A stretch of DNA of 64,000 nucleotides, from positions 81,939 through 145,938 of the forward strand of contig NZ_JAKNHJ010000004.1 in assembly GCF_022133705.1 (NCBI RefSeq). Direction: 5' to 3'. The translations under genes were made by a program, and so were the position numbers. The notes beneath the pieces were generated by a model. It saw nothing but the letters and a program-made list of their open reading frames with translations, was not told where the DNA came from and did not search any database. Below are positions 1 through 9,120 of this stretch, piece after piece. The number at the start of each line of letters is the position of its first letter. Positions within the stretch are counted from its first letter, which is position 1. This DNA is from Varibaculum cambriense (GTDB lineage: Bacteria > Actinomycetota > Actinomycetes > Actinomycetales > Actinomycetaceae).

Positions 1-144
1 CAGGGCGTCTATTGCGTGCCAGCCGCCTTCTTCATCACGCACCACGGCGATCGGGATCTTGTTTCCCCGCTCGCCGGTTACTTCGGCGCGCAGCGCCTCG
101 GCGGGCTCAAGGGCGCTAAGGTCGCAAACTTTTTCTAGGCTCAT
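1..144 (-). CDS. Rieske-type [2Fe-2S] ferredoxin of the suf operon, 3' part outside window
   Basis: Only the first 48 codons lie in the window; the gene reads off the left edge. The N-terminus (MSLEKVCDLSALEPAEALRAE, then a VVRDEEGGWHAI strand pattern) fits the small Rieske-like ferredoxins that sit between sufD and sufC in actinobacterial suf operons. The cluster-binding CxH...CxxH motifs would lie further on and cannot be seen. The ATG overlaps the sufD stop codon by four bases (ATGA), so translational coupling with sufD is likely. Its role in Fe-S assembly or electron supply is inferred from context. Confidence 0.75.
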   Translation of the reverse strand, partial: MSLEKVCDLSALEPAEALRAEVTGERGNKIPIAVVRDEEGGWHAIDAL

Positions 145-1322
145 AGCGGATCCGGCCCTTTTTCCAAGCGGGCATCAATCGCGTGGAGCAGACGCTCTTC
201 AATCTCCTCAATCCCGATTTGGCGAATCACTTCCGCGAAGAACCCATGCACCACCATTTTGCGAGCAATATCTTCGGGTATACCCCTAGAGAGCAGGTAG
301 AACAGTTGTTCCTCGTCAAAGCGTCCGGTAGCCGATGCGTGTCCGGCTCCCGCAATCTCGCCGTTTTCAATTTCTAGGTTAGGCACCGAATCGGCTTTAG
401 CGCCCTCGTTTAATACCAGGTTGCGGTTTTGTTCATAGGAATCAGTGTTGAAAGCCTGCTTACCAATCAACACATCCCCAATCCAGACTGCGTGTGCCTG
501 TTGGCCTTGCAGTGCCCCTTTATAGTGCACATCGGAGCGGCAGTTTTCCGCGCTGTGGTTGACGAACAGACGATGTTCTTGATGCTGATCCGTGTCGGTG
601 AAGTAAACACCGAACAGTTCAACTTCCGCGCCTGGTTTATCCAGTTCAATGTCGGGACAAATCCGCACCAGGTCGCCACCCAAAGTAATCGCAATATGCT
701 TTAGCTTGGCATCTTTTTCCACGTTCATACGGTGGTTACTGGCGTGAACTGCCGTTCTATCCCATTCTTGGATAGAAACAAATTCTAGTTGCGCCCCCGA
801 TTCCACATCGATTTCTACCCCCTGGTTCAGCTGGGCATCCCCGGTGTGCTCCAGGATCACCAGAGCTTTCGCATCCGGTTTCACATCGATGCAGATATGT
901 TGAGCTGCCGGCTGCCGGTTTTCCCCGATCACCTTAATACGTACCGGTTCGCTCAATTCTTCCGCGATTACCACGTTCACCAGCTCGCGGTGATTATTCC
1001 ACTCCACAACGGCAGCGCGATCACCAGGCGCCCCTACTTTTCCGTGGATATCACTGTCAGCAGCTATTTCCACATAGGAGGACGTGCCTAGCTCTACCCG
1101 CTCAGTTTCGCTCACTACCTGCCCGGCAACTTCAACGCGGGGAGCCTTCCCCTCTAAAGCATCCGCGAGCAGCATTTTTATCCGCTCTAGCGGAGTGAAT
1201 CGCCAATCTTCCTCGCGTCCGCCAGGCATGGGGATATCGGCGAGGTTAAACGAGGTGGGACGATCCGCTCGGGAAGGAGCCGCGACTACTTTATGGCCTG
1301 TCTTCTTTTCCATCTCGGCCAT
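141..1322 (-). CDS. sufD: Fe-S cluster assembly protein SufD
   Basis: A 393-residue protein of the SufB/SufD family, the usual length for SufD. It has the family's beta-helix core and the C-terminal segment RFDEEQLFYLLSRGIPED followed by a helical tail, typical of SufD. In the cytoplasm SufD partners SufB and SufC in the SufBCD scaffold that builds [4Fe-4S] clusters. Its ATG shares one base with the sufB stop (TAATG) and its stop overlaps the next start, so it sits inside a tightly coupled operon. SufC, SufS and SufU are expected beyond the left edge. Confidence 0.95.
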   Translation of the reverse strand: MAEMEKKTGHKVVAAPSRADRPTSFNLADIPMPGGREEDWRFTPLERIKMLLADALEGKAPRVEVAGQVVSETERVELGTSSYVEIAADSDIHGKVGAPGDRAAVVEWNNHRELVNVVIAEELSEPVRIKVIGENRQPAAQHICIDVKPDAKALVILEHTGDAQLNQGVEIDVESGAQLEFVSIQEWDRTAVHASNHRMNVEKDAKLKHIAITLGGDLVRICPDIELDKPGAEVELFGVYFTDTDQHQEHRLFVNHSAENCRSDVHYKGALQGQQAHAVWIGDVLIGKQAFNTDSYEQNRNLVLNEGAKADSVPNLEIENGEIAGAGHASATGRFDEEQLFYLLSRGIPEDIARKMVVHGFFAEVIRQIGIEEIEERLLHAIDARLEKGPDPL

Positions 1323-2776
1323 TACCCCACCGATCCTTCCATTTGTAGTTCAATCAGGCGATTAAGCTCTAGGGCGTACTCCATAGGAAGTTCCCGCGCG
1401 ATCGGCTCAATAAAGCCGCGCACAATCATTGCCATCGCTTCCGTTTCACTAAGCCCCCGACTCATTAAATAAAAGAGCTGGTCAGCGCTAACTTTAGAAA
1501 CCGTAGCCTCGTGCCCCATCTCGACATCATCAGTTTGAATATCCACGTAAGGGTAGGTGTCCGTACGGGAAATCTGATCGACCAGCAGCGCATCACACAC
1601 TACTGAGGCTTTAGAGTGTTTCGCCTCAGGTGCGATCTGTACCAGGCCGCGATAGGAGGAACGACCCCCGTTACGCGAAATCGATTTCGAGACGATCGAA
1701 GAGGAGGTATTAGGCGCCAGGTGCAGCATCTTGGCGCCGGTATCTTGGTTCTGTCCCTCTCCGGAGAAGGCTACGGACAGAGCCTCTCCTCGCGCGTTCT
1801 TACCGGTCAAATAAACCGAGGGGTACTTCATATTAGTTTTTGACCCCATATTGCCATCGACCCATTCCATAGTGGCGCCCTCTTCACAGATCGCGCGCTG
1901 GGTCACCAGGTTGTAGACGTTAGTCGACCAGTTCTGAATGGTGGTGTAGCGCACCCGGGCATCCTTGAGGCAGAAAATCTCTACAATCGCGGAGTGCAGA
2001 GAATCAGATTTGTAGATCGGGGCGGTGCACCCTTCCACGTAGTGAACGTAAGAGCCCTCGTCAGCAATGATTAGGGTGCGCTCAAACTGCCCCATGTTTT
2101 CGGTGTTGATCCGGAAATAGGCTTGCAGCGGAATCTCTACATGTACCCCTTTGGGTACATAGATGAAAGATCCCCCCGACCACACCGCAGTGTTCAGGGC
2201 AGCAAACTTATTATCCCCGGCCGGAACGGCCTTGCCGAAGAAACGTTTGAAGAGATCTTCGTGTTCGCGCAAGGCAGTGTCGGTATCTAAAAATACTACT
2301 CCTTGTTTTTCCAGGTCACCGCGGATCTGATTGTAGACCACTTCCGATTCATACTGGGCGGCTACCCCAGAAACTAGGCTTTCACGCTCCGCTTCTGGAA
2401 TCCCCAGCCGGTCATAGGTTTTCTTAATATCCTCGGGCAGGTCTTCCCAGGAATTGGCTACCTTATCGGTAGAACGCACAAAGTACTTAATCTGATCCAT
2501 ATCCAGATCAGATAGATCCGGCCCCCAGTTTGGCATGGGTTTGCGTTCAAAAATCTTCAGAGCCTTCAAGCGACGCTTAAGCATCCATTCGGGCTCGTTC
2601 TTCTCGGCAGAGATAAAGCGCACCACGTCCTCATCGAGGCCACGCCGAGCGCTTTGCCCTGCTGCATCAGAGTCGTGCCATCCGTACTCATATTGGGTGC
2701 CAATTGAGTCAATAACCTGCTGGTCAGCAGCCTCTTTTTCCTCTTTTGTGGCAATCACCGGCGGTGATGATGTCAT
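1322..2776 (-). CDS. sufB: Fe-S cluster assembly protein SufB
   Basis: A 484-residue SufB: full length, highly conserved, with no sign of the intein found in some mycobacterial homologues. Recognisable blocks include [30 protein letters not shown] and the C-terminal [15 protein letters not shown]. SufB is the scaffold subunit on which nascent clusters assemble together with SufC and SufD. It begins 36 bases after the sufR-like gene ends, with AAGGA some distance upstream of the ATG, and is translationally coupled to sufD. Regulation by the preceding repressor is likely. Confidence 0.97.
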   Translation of the reverse strand: MTSSPPVIATKEEKEAADQQVIDSIGTQYEYGWHDSDAAGQSARRGLDEDVVRFISAEKNEPEWMLKRRLKALKIFERKPMPNWGPDLSDLDMDQIKYFVRSTDKVANSWEDLPEDIKKTYDRLGIPEAERESLVSGVAAQYESEVVYNQIRGDLEKQGVVFLDTDTALREHEDLFKRFFGKAVPAGDNKFAALNTAVWSGGSFIYVPKGVHVEIPLQAYFRINTENMGQFERTLIIADEGSYVHYVEGCTAPIYKSDSLHSAIVEIFCLKDARVRYTTIQNWSTNVYNLVTQRAICEEGATMEWVDGNMGSKTNMKYPSVYLTGKNARGEALSVAFSGEGQNQDTGAKMLHLAPNTSSSIVSKSISRNGGRSSYRGLVQIAPEAKHSKASVVCDALLVDQISRTDTYPYVDIQTDDVEMGHEATVSKVSADQLFYLMSRGLSETEAMAMIVRGFIEPIARELPMEYALELNRLIELQMEGSVG

Positions 2777-2812
2777 TTGTGTTTTTGTTCCTTCTTGTCG
2801 TTTCTTCCTGCC

Positions 2813-3505
2813 CTAGTCTGCCATGTTCACCGATTTACGGAGAATTTTGGGAGAAGGAAACACTATCGGCACCGAGGTGGTGCACACATGCTCCCCATCC
2901 GCCAAAGTCGCTAATCGTTGCACATGCACGTCTAGTAGACGCGAAAAAGCTTGGGTTTCCGCTTCACAAAGTTGCGGAAATTCGCCGGCCACTTCCTGTA
3001 CCGGGCAATTACCTTGACAAAGCTGTACTGCGAAACCGCCATTGCCTACCTCGCGCACCGTAGCGGCATACCCATCGGCGGTTAAAGCATCGGCGAGGGC
3101 ACGAGCCCGAGCCCGCGGATCTGACCCCGCCTCTTTAATCAGGGGGGCGTAACGCCTTTCAATATCGCGAGAATGAGCGGCGGCGAAGGTATCAATCCCG
3201 TCTGACCCTGCCAGCTGTTCTATAAACCCTAAAGCCCTGCTGGCCAGTTTGGAATAATCTTCACTCAGTCCTTCGCGCCCTTTGCCAGTCGCCACATAAT
3301 GACGAGCCGGTCTGCCACGTCCGCGCTTGGTATGGCCATAGGTCTCATAGACTGCGATCCTATGCTCGGATTCCAAAGCGGTGATATGGCGACGCACCGC
3401 TGCAGTTGTCAGACTTAAAATCTTTGCCAGATGGGCTGCGGTGACGGGGCCTTTTTCAACAATTAGGTCTAAAACTGTTTGCCGGGTCGGTTCCGTTTCA
3501 CTCAC
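2813..3505 (-). CDS. sufR: SufR-like Fe-S-sensing transcriptional repressor
   Basis: A DeoR/ArsR-like winged-helix protein of about 231 residues. The N-terminal HTH (LTTAAVRRHITALESEH) is followed by a basic wing (TKRGRGRPARHY). Cysteines in the C-terminal half (CQGNC, then CEAE, later CTTS) are the expected cluster ligands of SufR, which represses suf genes when it carries a cluster. A longer reading from TTG at 3532 is possible, but the GTG at 3505 has AGGAGG six bases upstream (3511-3516) and the protein then starts VSETEPT, so I chose that start. It is the first gene of the suf operon, as in mycobacteria. Confidence 0.85.
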   Translation of the reverse strand: MSETEPTRQTVLDLIVEKGPVTAAHLAKILSLTTAAVRRHITALESEHRIAVYETYGHTKRGRGRPARHYVATGKGREGLSEDYSKLASRALGFIEQLAGSDGIDTFAAAHSRDIERRYAPLIKEAGSDPRARARALADALTADGYAATVREVGNGGFAVQLCQGNCPVQEVAGEFPQLCEAETQAFSRLLDVHVQRLATLADGEHVCTTSVPIVFPSPKILRKSVNMAD

Positions 3506-3522
3506 GCTTCCCTCCTTGCCAA

Positions 3523-3540
3523 TAGACTTCAATAAGTCTA
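3523..3540. promoter_or_regulatory. Inverted repeat upstream of sufR, possible operator
   Basis: TAGACTTCAATAAGTCTA is a perfect 7-bp inverted repeat with a 4-bp spacer, 18 bases before the chosen sufR start. A second palindrome, ACACGTGT, lies at 3554-3561. Their position suits autoregulation by SufR, but I cannot match either with certainty to a published SufR site. I could not pick out a convincing -35/-10 pair here. Confidence 0.4.
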
Positions 3541-3695
3541 ACGTATTTTAGAAACACGTGTCTTGCAAAAATAACCAGTGTTAGACAAGTGTGGCCGGGG
3601 CAACAAGCACCCTAGGTGCAAACCCGAGATATTAGACCTCCACCCCGGGCAGCTTAGCGGTTTTCTGCTTGTTCGCGTTTAGCTGATTTTTCCGC

Positions 3696-4364
3696 TTACC
3701 TTGGGATATTTAAGGGATCCGGGTTGAAGGGCGCGCCAGCTTCTCGCAAACCTGTCCACCCCTGCCGTAAGGCCGCAATTACCGCCAAGATAGAGGCCAT
3801 AGCAGACGGGTTGTGTAGATCGCCAGCAAAGAGGGCATCTCTTGCCTGATCCAAAGAAAACCAGGCAGTTTCCATATCCCGTTCTTCCTCACAGGCTTCG
3901 AAACGCTTACCGGTGGCCTCAGAAATCCCTTGCGCCACAAACACTCGCAGATGCTCACTACTTCCTCCCGGGGAAGTAAAGAAATCCACTAGTACCTGCC
4001 AATTTTCCGCCTCAAGATTGGCTTCTTCCCAGAGTTCCCGTTTAGCAGCGCTGACCCGATCCTCCCCGGCATGATCCAACAGTCCCGCAGGAACCTCCCA
4101 GAGGAATGCGCGCACCGGATGGCGGTATTGGCGGACTAATAAAATCTCCCAATCCGAAATCTCTCGCGAGGACGGATCTGCCCCAGCTACCGGACGCACT
4201 GCCGCAATCGCCACTGCCCCGGGATGGGCAAGATAGTCCCGCTGAGCAGCAGGCTCGTCGGTATGCAGCTGCACCTTATCGGTTACAAAATCAAATACAT
4301 TTCCCTGGTAGATCAGTTGATGATCCCCTACTGGGTAGTTAAAAGCCTCATCGCGCAATTCCAT
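3696..4364 (-). CDS. NUDIX hydrolase, ADP-ribose pyrophosphatase type
   Basis: A 222-residue NUDIX protein. The core of the Nudix box is visible as AAKRELWEEANLEAE (RELWEE, with A where the consensus has G after EE), preceded by VPAGLLDHAGED. The upstream VAIAAVRPVAG...LVRQYRHPVRAFLWEVPAG pattern is typical of ADP-ribose pyrophosphatases (compare Rv1700). The second in-frame start, ATG at 4364, is chosen because AAGGGGG precedes it at good spacing; the earlier GTG would overlap this site. It lies 32 bases after murJ and probably belongs to the same transcription unit. Confidence 0.85.
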   Translation of the reverse strand: MELRDEAFNYPVGDHQLIYQGNVFDFVTDKVQLHTDEPAAQRDYLAHPGAVAIAAVRPVAGADPSSREISDWEILLVRQYRHPVRAFLWEVPAGLLDHAGEDRVSAAKRELWEEANLEAENWQVLVDFFTSPGGSSEHLRVFVAQGISEATGKRFEACEEERDMETAWFSLDQARDALFAGDLHNPSAMASILAVIAALRQGWTGLREAGAPFNPDPLNIPR

Positions 4365-4396
4365 GTTTTCCCCCTTGCCCACGGTCTAGATCCTAA

Positions 4397-6061
4397 CTAT
4401 TGTCCGCTCTGATTTTCCGAGTTATCTCCGCCCAACGAGTCCGTAGAGTCCTTTCCCGCAGCACGATCTCGCTTTCGTTTTCGTAGCTGCGGAATCAGCA
4501 ACGGACTCATTATTAGCGCGCTAATCAGCGCCGCAATTGCGGCGGCCACAAAAGTACCGATTATCCCCGGCCACAGCCCCATAAAAAACCCGGATACCCA
4601 CCAGCCGGCAGCCGCCGCTAGCAGCGCCAGCAGAAAGGCTTTCAAAGCAGCTGTTCCGAGACCGCTCACTGCTTGCCTGCCCGCTAACTGCCGCAAGCCG
4701 ATTATTAGCCCCACAGCCCCCAAAGTCATACCTACCGATTGGGCTAGCCCCAGAGCCAGTAAAATCCCATTTGCCCGGTTAGAGACTAATTCGGGTAGGA
4801 CGGCACCCAAACCCCAGGAAAGTCCCGCAACCGTAAGCCAACCGGCAGAGGAAGCCACCACCGCTTGACGCGCCCCTCCCAAGGCATAAAGTACCCGAGA
4901 AACGTGATAGACCAGCCCATAGCCCACGATTCCTGGCGCCATCGCCACTAGCGCCCATAACATCCCTGGCACCGGATTGATGCGGGTGAAAATATCGGTC
5001 ACCGGACGCGCCAAGGTAACCAGCAGCGCCGATCCAAAAAGCCCAACGATGGTGACTAAGCGGGTAGAGGCAGCACATTCGGGATTGAAAGCGGCTGTTC
5101 CACCCTGGTGCAAAAGTGAAGATAGCCGCGGAAACATCGCAGTAGCGATCGGCACTGCCAGTACCGCGTAGGGCAGCATATATACCGATTGAGAATATTG
5201 ATAGATCGGCAAAGAGCCTTCCGCTCCATAGGTACGAGTCACCAGAATAATCACCAGCACCGAAATCTGCTGGGCGATCAAAGACCCCACTCCCGCGCCC
5301 GCTAGGCGCATCGCTTTGCGTCCTCGTCCCTGGCCTAAATGTAAAGTGGGACGCCAACGAATCCCCAGGCGGTAGATAGGGATGAACAGGGGAAGGCTCA
5401 TCGCCGCTACTCCGGCAGTAGTTCCCCACCCCAGGATCAAGATGGCGTTATGAGCAACTTGTGCAGGATCAGAAACCGAGGGAGTAAGGTAACCAAAAAT
5501 CGCGTAAGTAGTGATTACCACCAGGGAGTTAAGCAGCGGCCCTAAGGCGGGCAATAAAAACTTTTCGTGTGCCTGCAAAATACCGGTGCCTACTACACAC
5601 AATCCATAAAGCGGAACTTGCAGCGCAAACATTTGCAAGAATACGCTGATCAAATGAGCTTGCAGCTGGGGGTCAACCCCTTGGGGACAAGGCATTACCT
5701 GCCCGATCCAAGGTGCCAACAAAAACACCGCCAGCCCTACCGGACTAAGTAGAAGTAAAGCCCAGGTAATCAGGGCAGACGATACCCGCTGCACATCTTT
5801 ATGCATCTGATCTGCAATCGGGCCAGCCAAGATAGGGATGGTGACTCCCGCGAGCGCTCCCCCCGCTACTACCTCGAACAAAACGGTAGGTAGCTGGTTG
5901 GCGGTGGAGTAAGCGTTCGCGAAGGCTCCGGTGCCAACCCAGGCTGACTGGGTCAGCCAGCGGCCAAAGCCAAAAAATCGCGACAGTAAAGTGAGAACGG
6001 AGATCATCCCCACCGCCGAAGCGAGAGCGGGTAGCTTCCTCTTTACCCCGGGGTTTTTCAC
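4397..6061 (-). CDS. murJ: Lipid II flippase MurJ (MviN family)
   Basis: A 554-residue polytopic membrane protein. The N-terminus (LTLLSRFFGFGRWLTQSAWVG, then ANQLPTVLFEVVAGGALAG) is the MurJ/MviN signature, followed by many hydrophobic segments and a short basic, hydrophilic C-terminal tail. MurJ-family proteins move lipid II across the membrane for peptidoglycan synthesis. The GTG start overlaps the stop of the upstream MraY-like gene by four bases (GTGA), so the two are translationally coupled. There is no fused kinase-like or extracellular domain, unlike mycobacterial MviN. A genome may carry a second paralogue, so this may not be the only flippase. Confidence 0.92.
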   Translation of the reverse strand: MKNPGVKRKLPALASAVGMISVLTLLSRFFGFGRWLTQSAWVGTGAFANAYSTANQLPTVLFEVVAGGALAGVTIPILAGPIADQMHKDVQRVSSALITWALLLLSPVGLAVFLLAPWIGQVMPCPQGVDPQLQAHLISVFLQMFALQVPLYGLCVVGTGILQAHEKFLLPALGPLLNSLVVITTYAIFGYLTPSVSDPAQVAHNAILILGWGTTAGVAAMSLPLFIPIYRLGIRWRPTLHLGQGRGRKAMRLAGAGVGSLIAQQISVLVIILVTRTYGAEGSLPIYQYSQSVYMLPYAVLAVPIATAMFPRLSSLLHQGGTAAFNPECAASTRLVTIVGLFGSALLVTLARPVTDIFTRINPVPGMLWALVAMAPGIVGYGLVYHVSRVLYALGGARQAVVASSAGWLTVAGLSWGLGAVLPELVSNRANGILLALGLAQSVGMTLGAVGLIIGLRQLAGRQAVSGLGTAALKAFLLALLAAAAGWWVSGFFMGLWPGIIGTFVAAAIAALISALIMSPLLIPQLRKRKRDRAAGKDSTDSLGGDNSENQSGQ

Positions 6062-6972
6062 CGCCGACGTCCTAGTTGGTCAATAGTTCGCAAGCCCGGA
6101 GTTTTTGCAATTACCTGCGAGAATGAAATCTTTTCACTAGCGGCAGTGAGGGCTAGCACCCCAAGGACGCCGATAATTTTCCCGCCGGTGCCAGTCTTTT
6201 GGGCCCAGGCTGAGCCTAGTAAGGCCCCCAGGGCATTAGCACCGGTATCCCCTAGCATTTCTCGCTCCCCCAAGTCGGCAGGTAATGCCAGCGCACTGGT
6301 AGCAATAGCTCCTGCTGCTAAGGGGGTTGCGGTATCTTTAGCCGGAATAAGCGGCAGGGCCGCTAAGGTGGCAACTTTCAAGCAACGCCCCGGGCGCAGA
6401 TCAAATAGGTTCGCCAAGTTAGCGCTACCCGCAATCAGAGTAGTATCCAGTACCCAGGTACCCAGCCCGGTTCCTCGCGAACGCCCTATCCCGAGCGCCC
6501 CCAAGGCAGCGCCAGTGCCGATCCCCACTATTTTCAGGGCTCCGGTAGTAACTTTTCCCTGCGAAAGCGCCTGTAGGTGACCATGAAATCCCTTTGGTAC
6601 CGCCGGTTTTTCCTTTTTTGTTTCTGAGGTTTTGGGAGAAGATCCGGGAAGCGGTGCCGACTGTGCAGCCTGGCTATCTGCAGCCTTATCAGGCAGGTCA
6701 GCGCGAGTGTCATCCAAATAACCCAGAGCAGCCCCAGCCGCCACCGGTAGCATGGTGCCTACTCGCGCGGGTCGATCTGCTGCTAACGAAACGCCAGTTG
6801 CCAAACAGGCGGCGGCAACTTTAATTCCTCCTGTAAGCGAGACCGTTTGCCCATGAAAATTTTGCCGCCGGTAGCGCCGGGAAACCTGGGGGGACAGGTG
6901 GTGAAGCAAGTATTTCCGGGCTAAGAAAAACCCGGCTGTGGCAGATAGAGCTCCCCCGATTGCGCGTGCCAC
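6058..6972 (-). CDS. MraY/WecA-like polyprenyl-phosphate phosphoglycosyltransferase
   Basis: A 304-residue hydrophobic protein of the MraY/WecA superfamily. Three acidic motifs remain: LGYLDD (residues about 95-100), NLANLFDLRPGR (in place of the usual NLxDGLDG) and GDTGANALG near residue 245. The LRPGR form marks an uncharacterised branch of the family rather than true MraY. The acceptor is presumably a polyprenyl phosphate at the inner membrane; the sugar donor is unknown. A lysine/serine-rich stretch near residues 105-135 looks like a cytoplasmic insert. It starts with GTG inside the steB stop (TAGTG) and is coupled to murJ downstream. Confidence 0.75.
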   Translation of the reverse strand: MARAIGGALSATAGFFLARKYLLHHLSPQVSRRYRRQNFHGQTVSLTGGIKVAAACLATGVSLAADRPARVGTMLPVAAGAALGYLDDTRADLPDKAADSQAAQSAPLPGSSPKTSETKKEKPAVPKGFHGHLQALSQGKVTTGALKIVGIGTGAALGALGIGRSRGTGLGTWVLDTTLIAGSANLANLFDLRPGRCLKVATLAALPLIPAKDTATPLAAGAIATSALALPADLGEREMLGDTGANALGALLGSAWAQKTGTGGKIIGVLGVLALTAASEKISFSQVIAKTPGLRTIDQLGRRR

Positions 6973-7898
6973 TACTGTCCCTCCACTTTAGCTTGCGGAA
7001 TTGGGGGAATAAGTTGGGTAGCGTAATGCTCGGTGCCGTATGCCTGGTTATTTCCGGCTTCATCAGCTAAAAGAGCAAAGGGAGTAGAAACATTGCTCAT
7101 CACCGATCCGATGCTATCAACCGTGGTAACTTCAATTTTTTCGACGCGAATCTGCGATAAATAGTCACCTTCGCTTTGGGCACTGCCTACTACTACCGTC
7201 CCTTTGGGAAGAGCGAGGTTAATACCTTTCACGAATTCTAAATCCGGTTTGAGCTGCGGATCCTGCCCTTCTTTTTCCTTGCTTTCCGCGGTGGCGACCA
7301 CTATCAATTGCGCCGGATCAGTAACTGCCGAAGCGGAAATTAAGGGGGTATCTCCCGCCGAAAGGCTAGTTACCAGGGTCTGTATTTCTTTGTCGGAACT
7401 GGTCAGCCCCATCCCCAAAGCGGTTGCCAATACTTGTTGGCTAGAAACTTTCGCGTCGGCTTTATCTCCCAATTTGCTGGCTAAAGTAGAAGCTAAAGTG
7501 TCACGGTAGGATTGAGTATCTTCATTAAACCAGGAGTCCTTCACGGTAACCGAGTCAGTGATAGCAGCGCCTGCCATCTTTAACTGCGCGTTTATTCCGT
7601 TCACGGCCTCATTACTTACCCCGGGCATTCTCACTACGGCTACTTTCCTACCAGTCATAGTGCCCGGAGTTACCTTGCGACCCAAAACCCCGATATATTC
7701 ATTGGAGCTATTTGCCTGTTTCACCAAATCTTCATTGGCCTGACGCAACTCAGTTTGCTGTTTAGATAGCGCCGTGACTTGCCCGGAAAGGGTATCGGAG
7801 ATTTTCCCCTGCAAGGGGCCGGCTCCCAGAACCACCCCCATTGTGAGCGCGACCAGCACGGCCATCAATGATACTAAGTGATAGCGAAAATCAATCAT
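6972..7898 (-). CDS. steB: SteB/MctB family membrane protein
   Basis: A 308-residue protein starting MIDFRYHLVSLMAVLVALTM, the hallmark N-terminus of the family called copper transporter MctB in mycobacteria (Rv1698) and SteB in corynebacteria. One N-terminal membrane anchor is followed by a coiled-coil stretch (QVTALSKQQTELRQANEDL, residues about 40-65) and a soluble extracytoplasmic domain. In Corynebacterium SteB acts with SteA in septal cell separation. It lies 16 bases after steA. The cell-wall genes next to it favour the cytokinesis role over metal export, but that is inference. Confidence 0.88.
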   Translation of the reverse strand: MIDFRYHLVSLMAVLVALTMGVVLGAGPLQGKISDTLSGQVTALSKQQTELRQANEDLVKQANSSNEYIGVLGRKVTPGTMTGRKVAVVRMPGVSNEAVNGINAQLKMAGAAITDSVTVKDSWFNEDTQSYRDTLASTLASKLGDKADAKVSSQQVLATALGMGLTSSDKEIQTLVTSLSAGDTPLISASAVTDPAQLIVVATAESKEKEGQDPQLKPDLEFVKGINLALPKGTVVVGSAQSEGDYLSQIRVEKIEVTTVDSIGSVMSNVSTPFALLADEAGNNQAYGTEHYATQLIPPIPQAKVEGQ

Positions 7899-7914
7899 TT
7901 TTCTCCTGCCTTGG

Positions 7915-9111
7915 TTAGCCCTTTAGTGAGGGAGCGACCCCGAATAGTTGACGGAAAAAGTCAATCAAATCATGCAAATAGATACCGGCAATCCCATAAA
8001 AAGTCTGCCCCACGGGGGTAACTGCTAGCGAAATTGCCACTGCCCCCACCCCGACCAGGGCGAGCAGTACCGTCTGCCAGGTAGATATTCGCGGCTGATA
8101 AAGCTGGGACACTCCTTTCGCGTCTACCAGTTTTGATCCCACTCGCAGGCGGGTAAGGAAAGTAGAAGCCATTCCGGAGCGTCCCTTATCTAAGAATTCC
8201 ACCAAAGTCGCATGGGTGCCTAGAGCCACAATCATTTCCGCACCTTTATCGTCAGCCAGCAGCATGGCGACATCCTCGGAAGTGCCGGTCGCGGGGAAGA
8301 GCACGTGGGGGATGCCTTCTCTTTTCAATCGTTCCGTACCGGGAGCTTTACCATTCCGGTAGGCATGCACCACGATTTCCGCTCCGCAACGTAACGCTTG
8401 GTCAGAGACAGAATCCATATCTCCAATAATCATATCGGGGGTGTATCCCTGTTCCAGGATGGCGTCGGCTCCCCCATCTACTCCCACTAATACCGGTTTA
8501 TATTCGCGAATATAGGGGCGCAAGGAACGTAAATCCTCTTGATAATGGTAGCCACGCACCACAATCAAAGCATGTTTACCTGCGAACTTGGTTTTAACTT
8601 TGGGAACCCCAACCCCATCTAGGAGGAGATCGCGCTCGCGGCGCAAATACTCCATAGTATTAGCGGCGAAAGCTTCAATCTGGGTGGAGACTCCTTTACG
8701 CGCCTCCTCTAAGTCGACAGCGATAGTTCCCGGAGTCTGCAAGACTCCCTGTGCGAGTAGCTCCCCCTTTTGGTAGACCGCATTGCCTTCTACGGTGACC
8801 GTGCTGCCTTCTTTCAGGTTCATGATCGCGCTACCTAGATCATCGATCAAGGTAATACCAGCATCAACAATGATGGAAGGCCCCATATTGGGGTAGCGTC
8901 CGGTAGTTGATTTAGCGGCATTAAGCACCGCGCTAGGGGCGGCCGCCACCAGAGTTTCTGCTGCGATCCGGTCAATATCAGCATGATTAATAACCGCGAT
9001 TTCACCGGCTTGGAGCCGCTGAGTCAGATGCTTAGTTTTCTTATCTACCCGCACCCGGCAGCTAGAGGCGGGTTCTGCTGCTTTCGTTTTGCTCCGTCTA
9101 AAAAGTCCCAC
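7915..9111 (-). CDS. steA: Cytokinetic ring protein SteA-like (thiamin pyrophosphokinase fold)
   Basis: A 398-residue homologue of Rv1697/SteA. The central part carries the thiamin-pyrophosphokinase-like pattern (VGVDGGADAILEQGYTPD, then IIGDMDSVSD), and the C-terminus has one transmembrane helix (residues about 345-365) and a short tail. The family has lost the thiamin role and binds SteB at the division site in corynebacteria. The start is GTG at 9111, nine bases after the recN stop. The recN-steA-steB order is conserved in Actinobacteria. Confidence 0.88.
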   Translation of the reverse strand: MGLFRRSKTKAAEPASSCRVRVDKKTKHLTQRLQAGEIAVINHADIDRIAAETLVAAAPSAVLNAAKSTTGRYPNMGPSIIVDAGITLIDDLGSAIMNLKEGSTVTVEGNAVYQKGELLAQGVLQTPGTIAVDLEEARKGVSTQIEAFAANTMEYLRRERDLLLDGVGVPKVKTKFAGKHALIVVRGYHYQEDLRSLRPYIREYKPVLVGVDGGADAILEQGYTPDMIIGDMDSVSDQALRCGAEIVVHAYRNGKAPGTERLKREGIPHVLFPATGTSEDVAMLLADDKGAEMIVALGTHATLVEFLDKGRSGMASTFLTRLRVGSKLVDAKGVSQLYQPRISTWQTVLLALVGVGAVAISLAVTPVGQTFYGIAGIYLHDLIDFFRQLFGVAPSLKG

Positions 9112-9120
9112 GGGTCAACA

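Noticed and set aside
4779-5429. 216-codon minus-strand frame inside murJ
   Set aside because: Alternative frame of a well-recognised gene; no family similarity.
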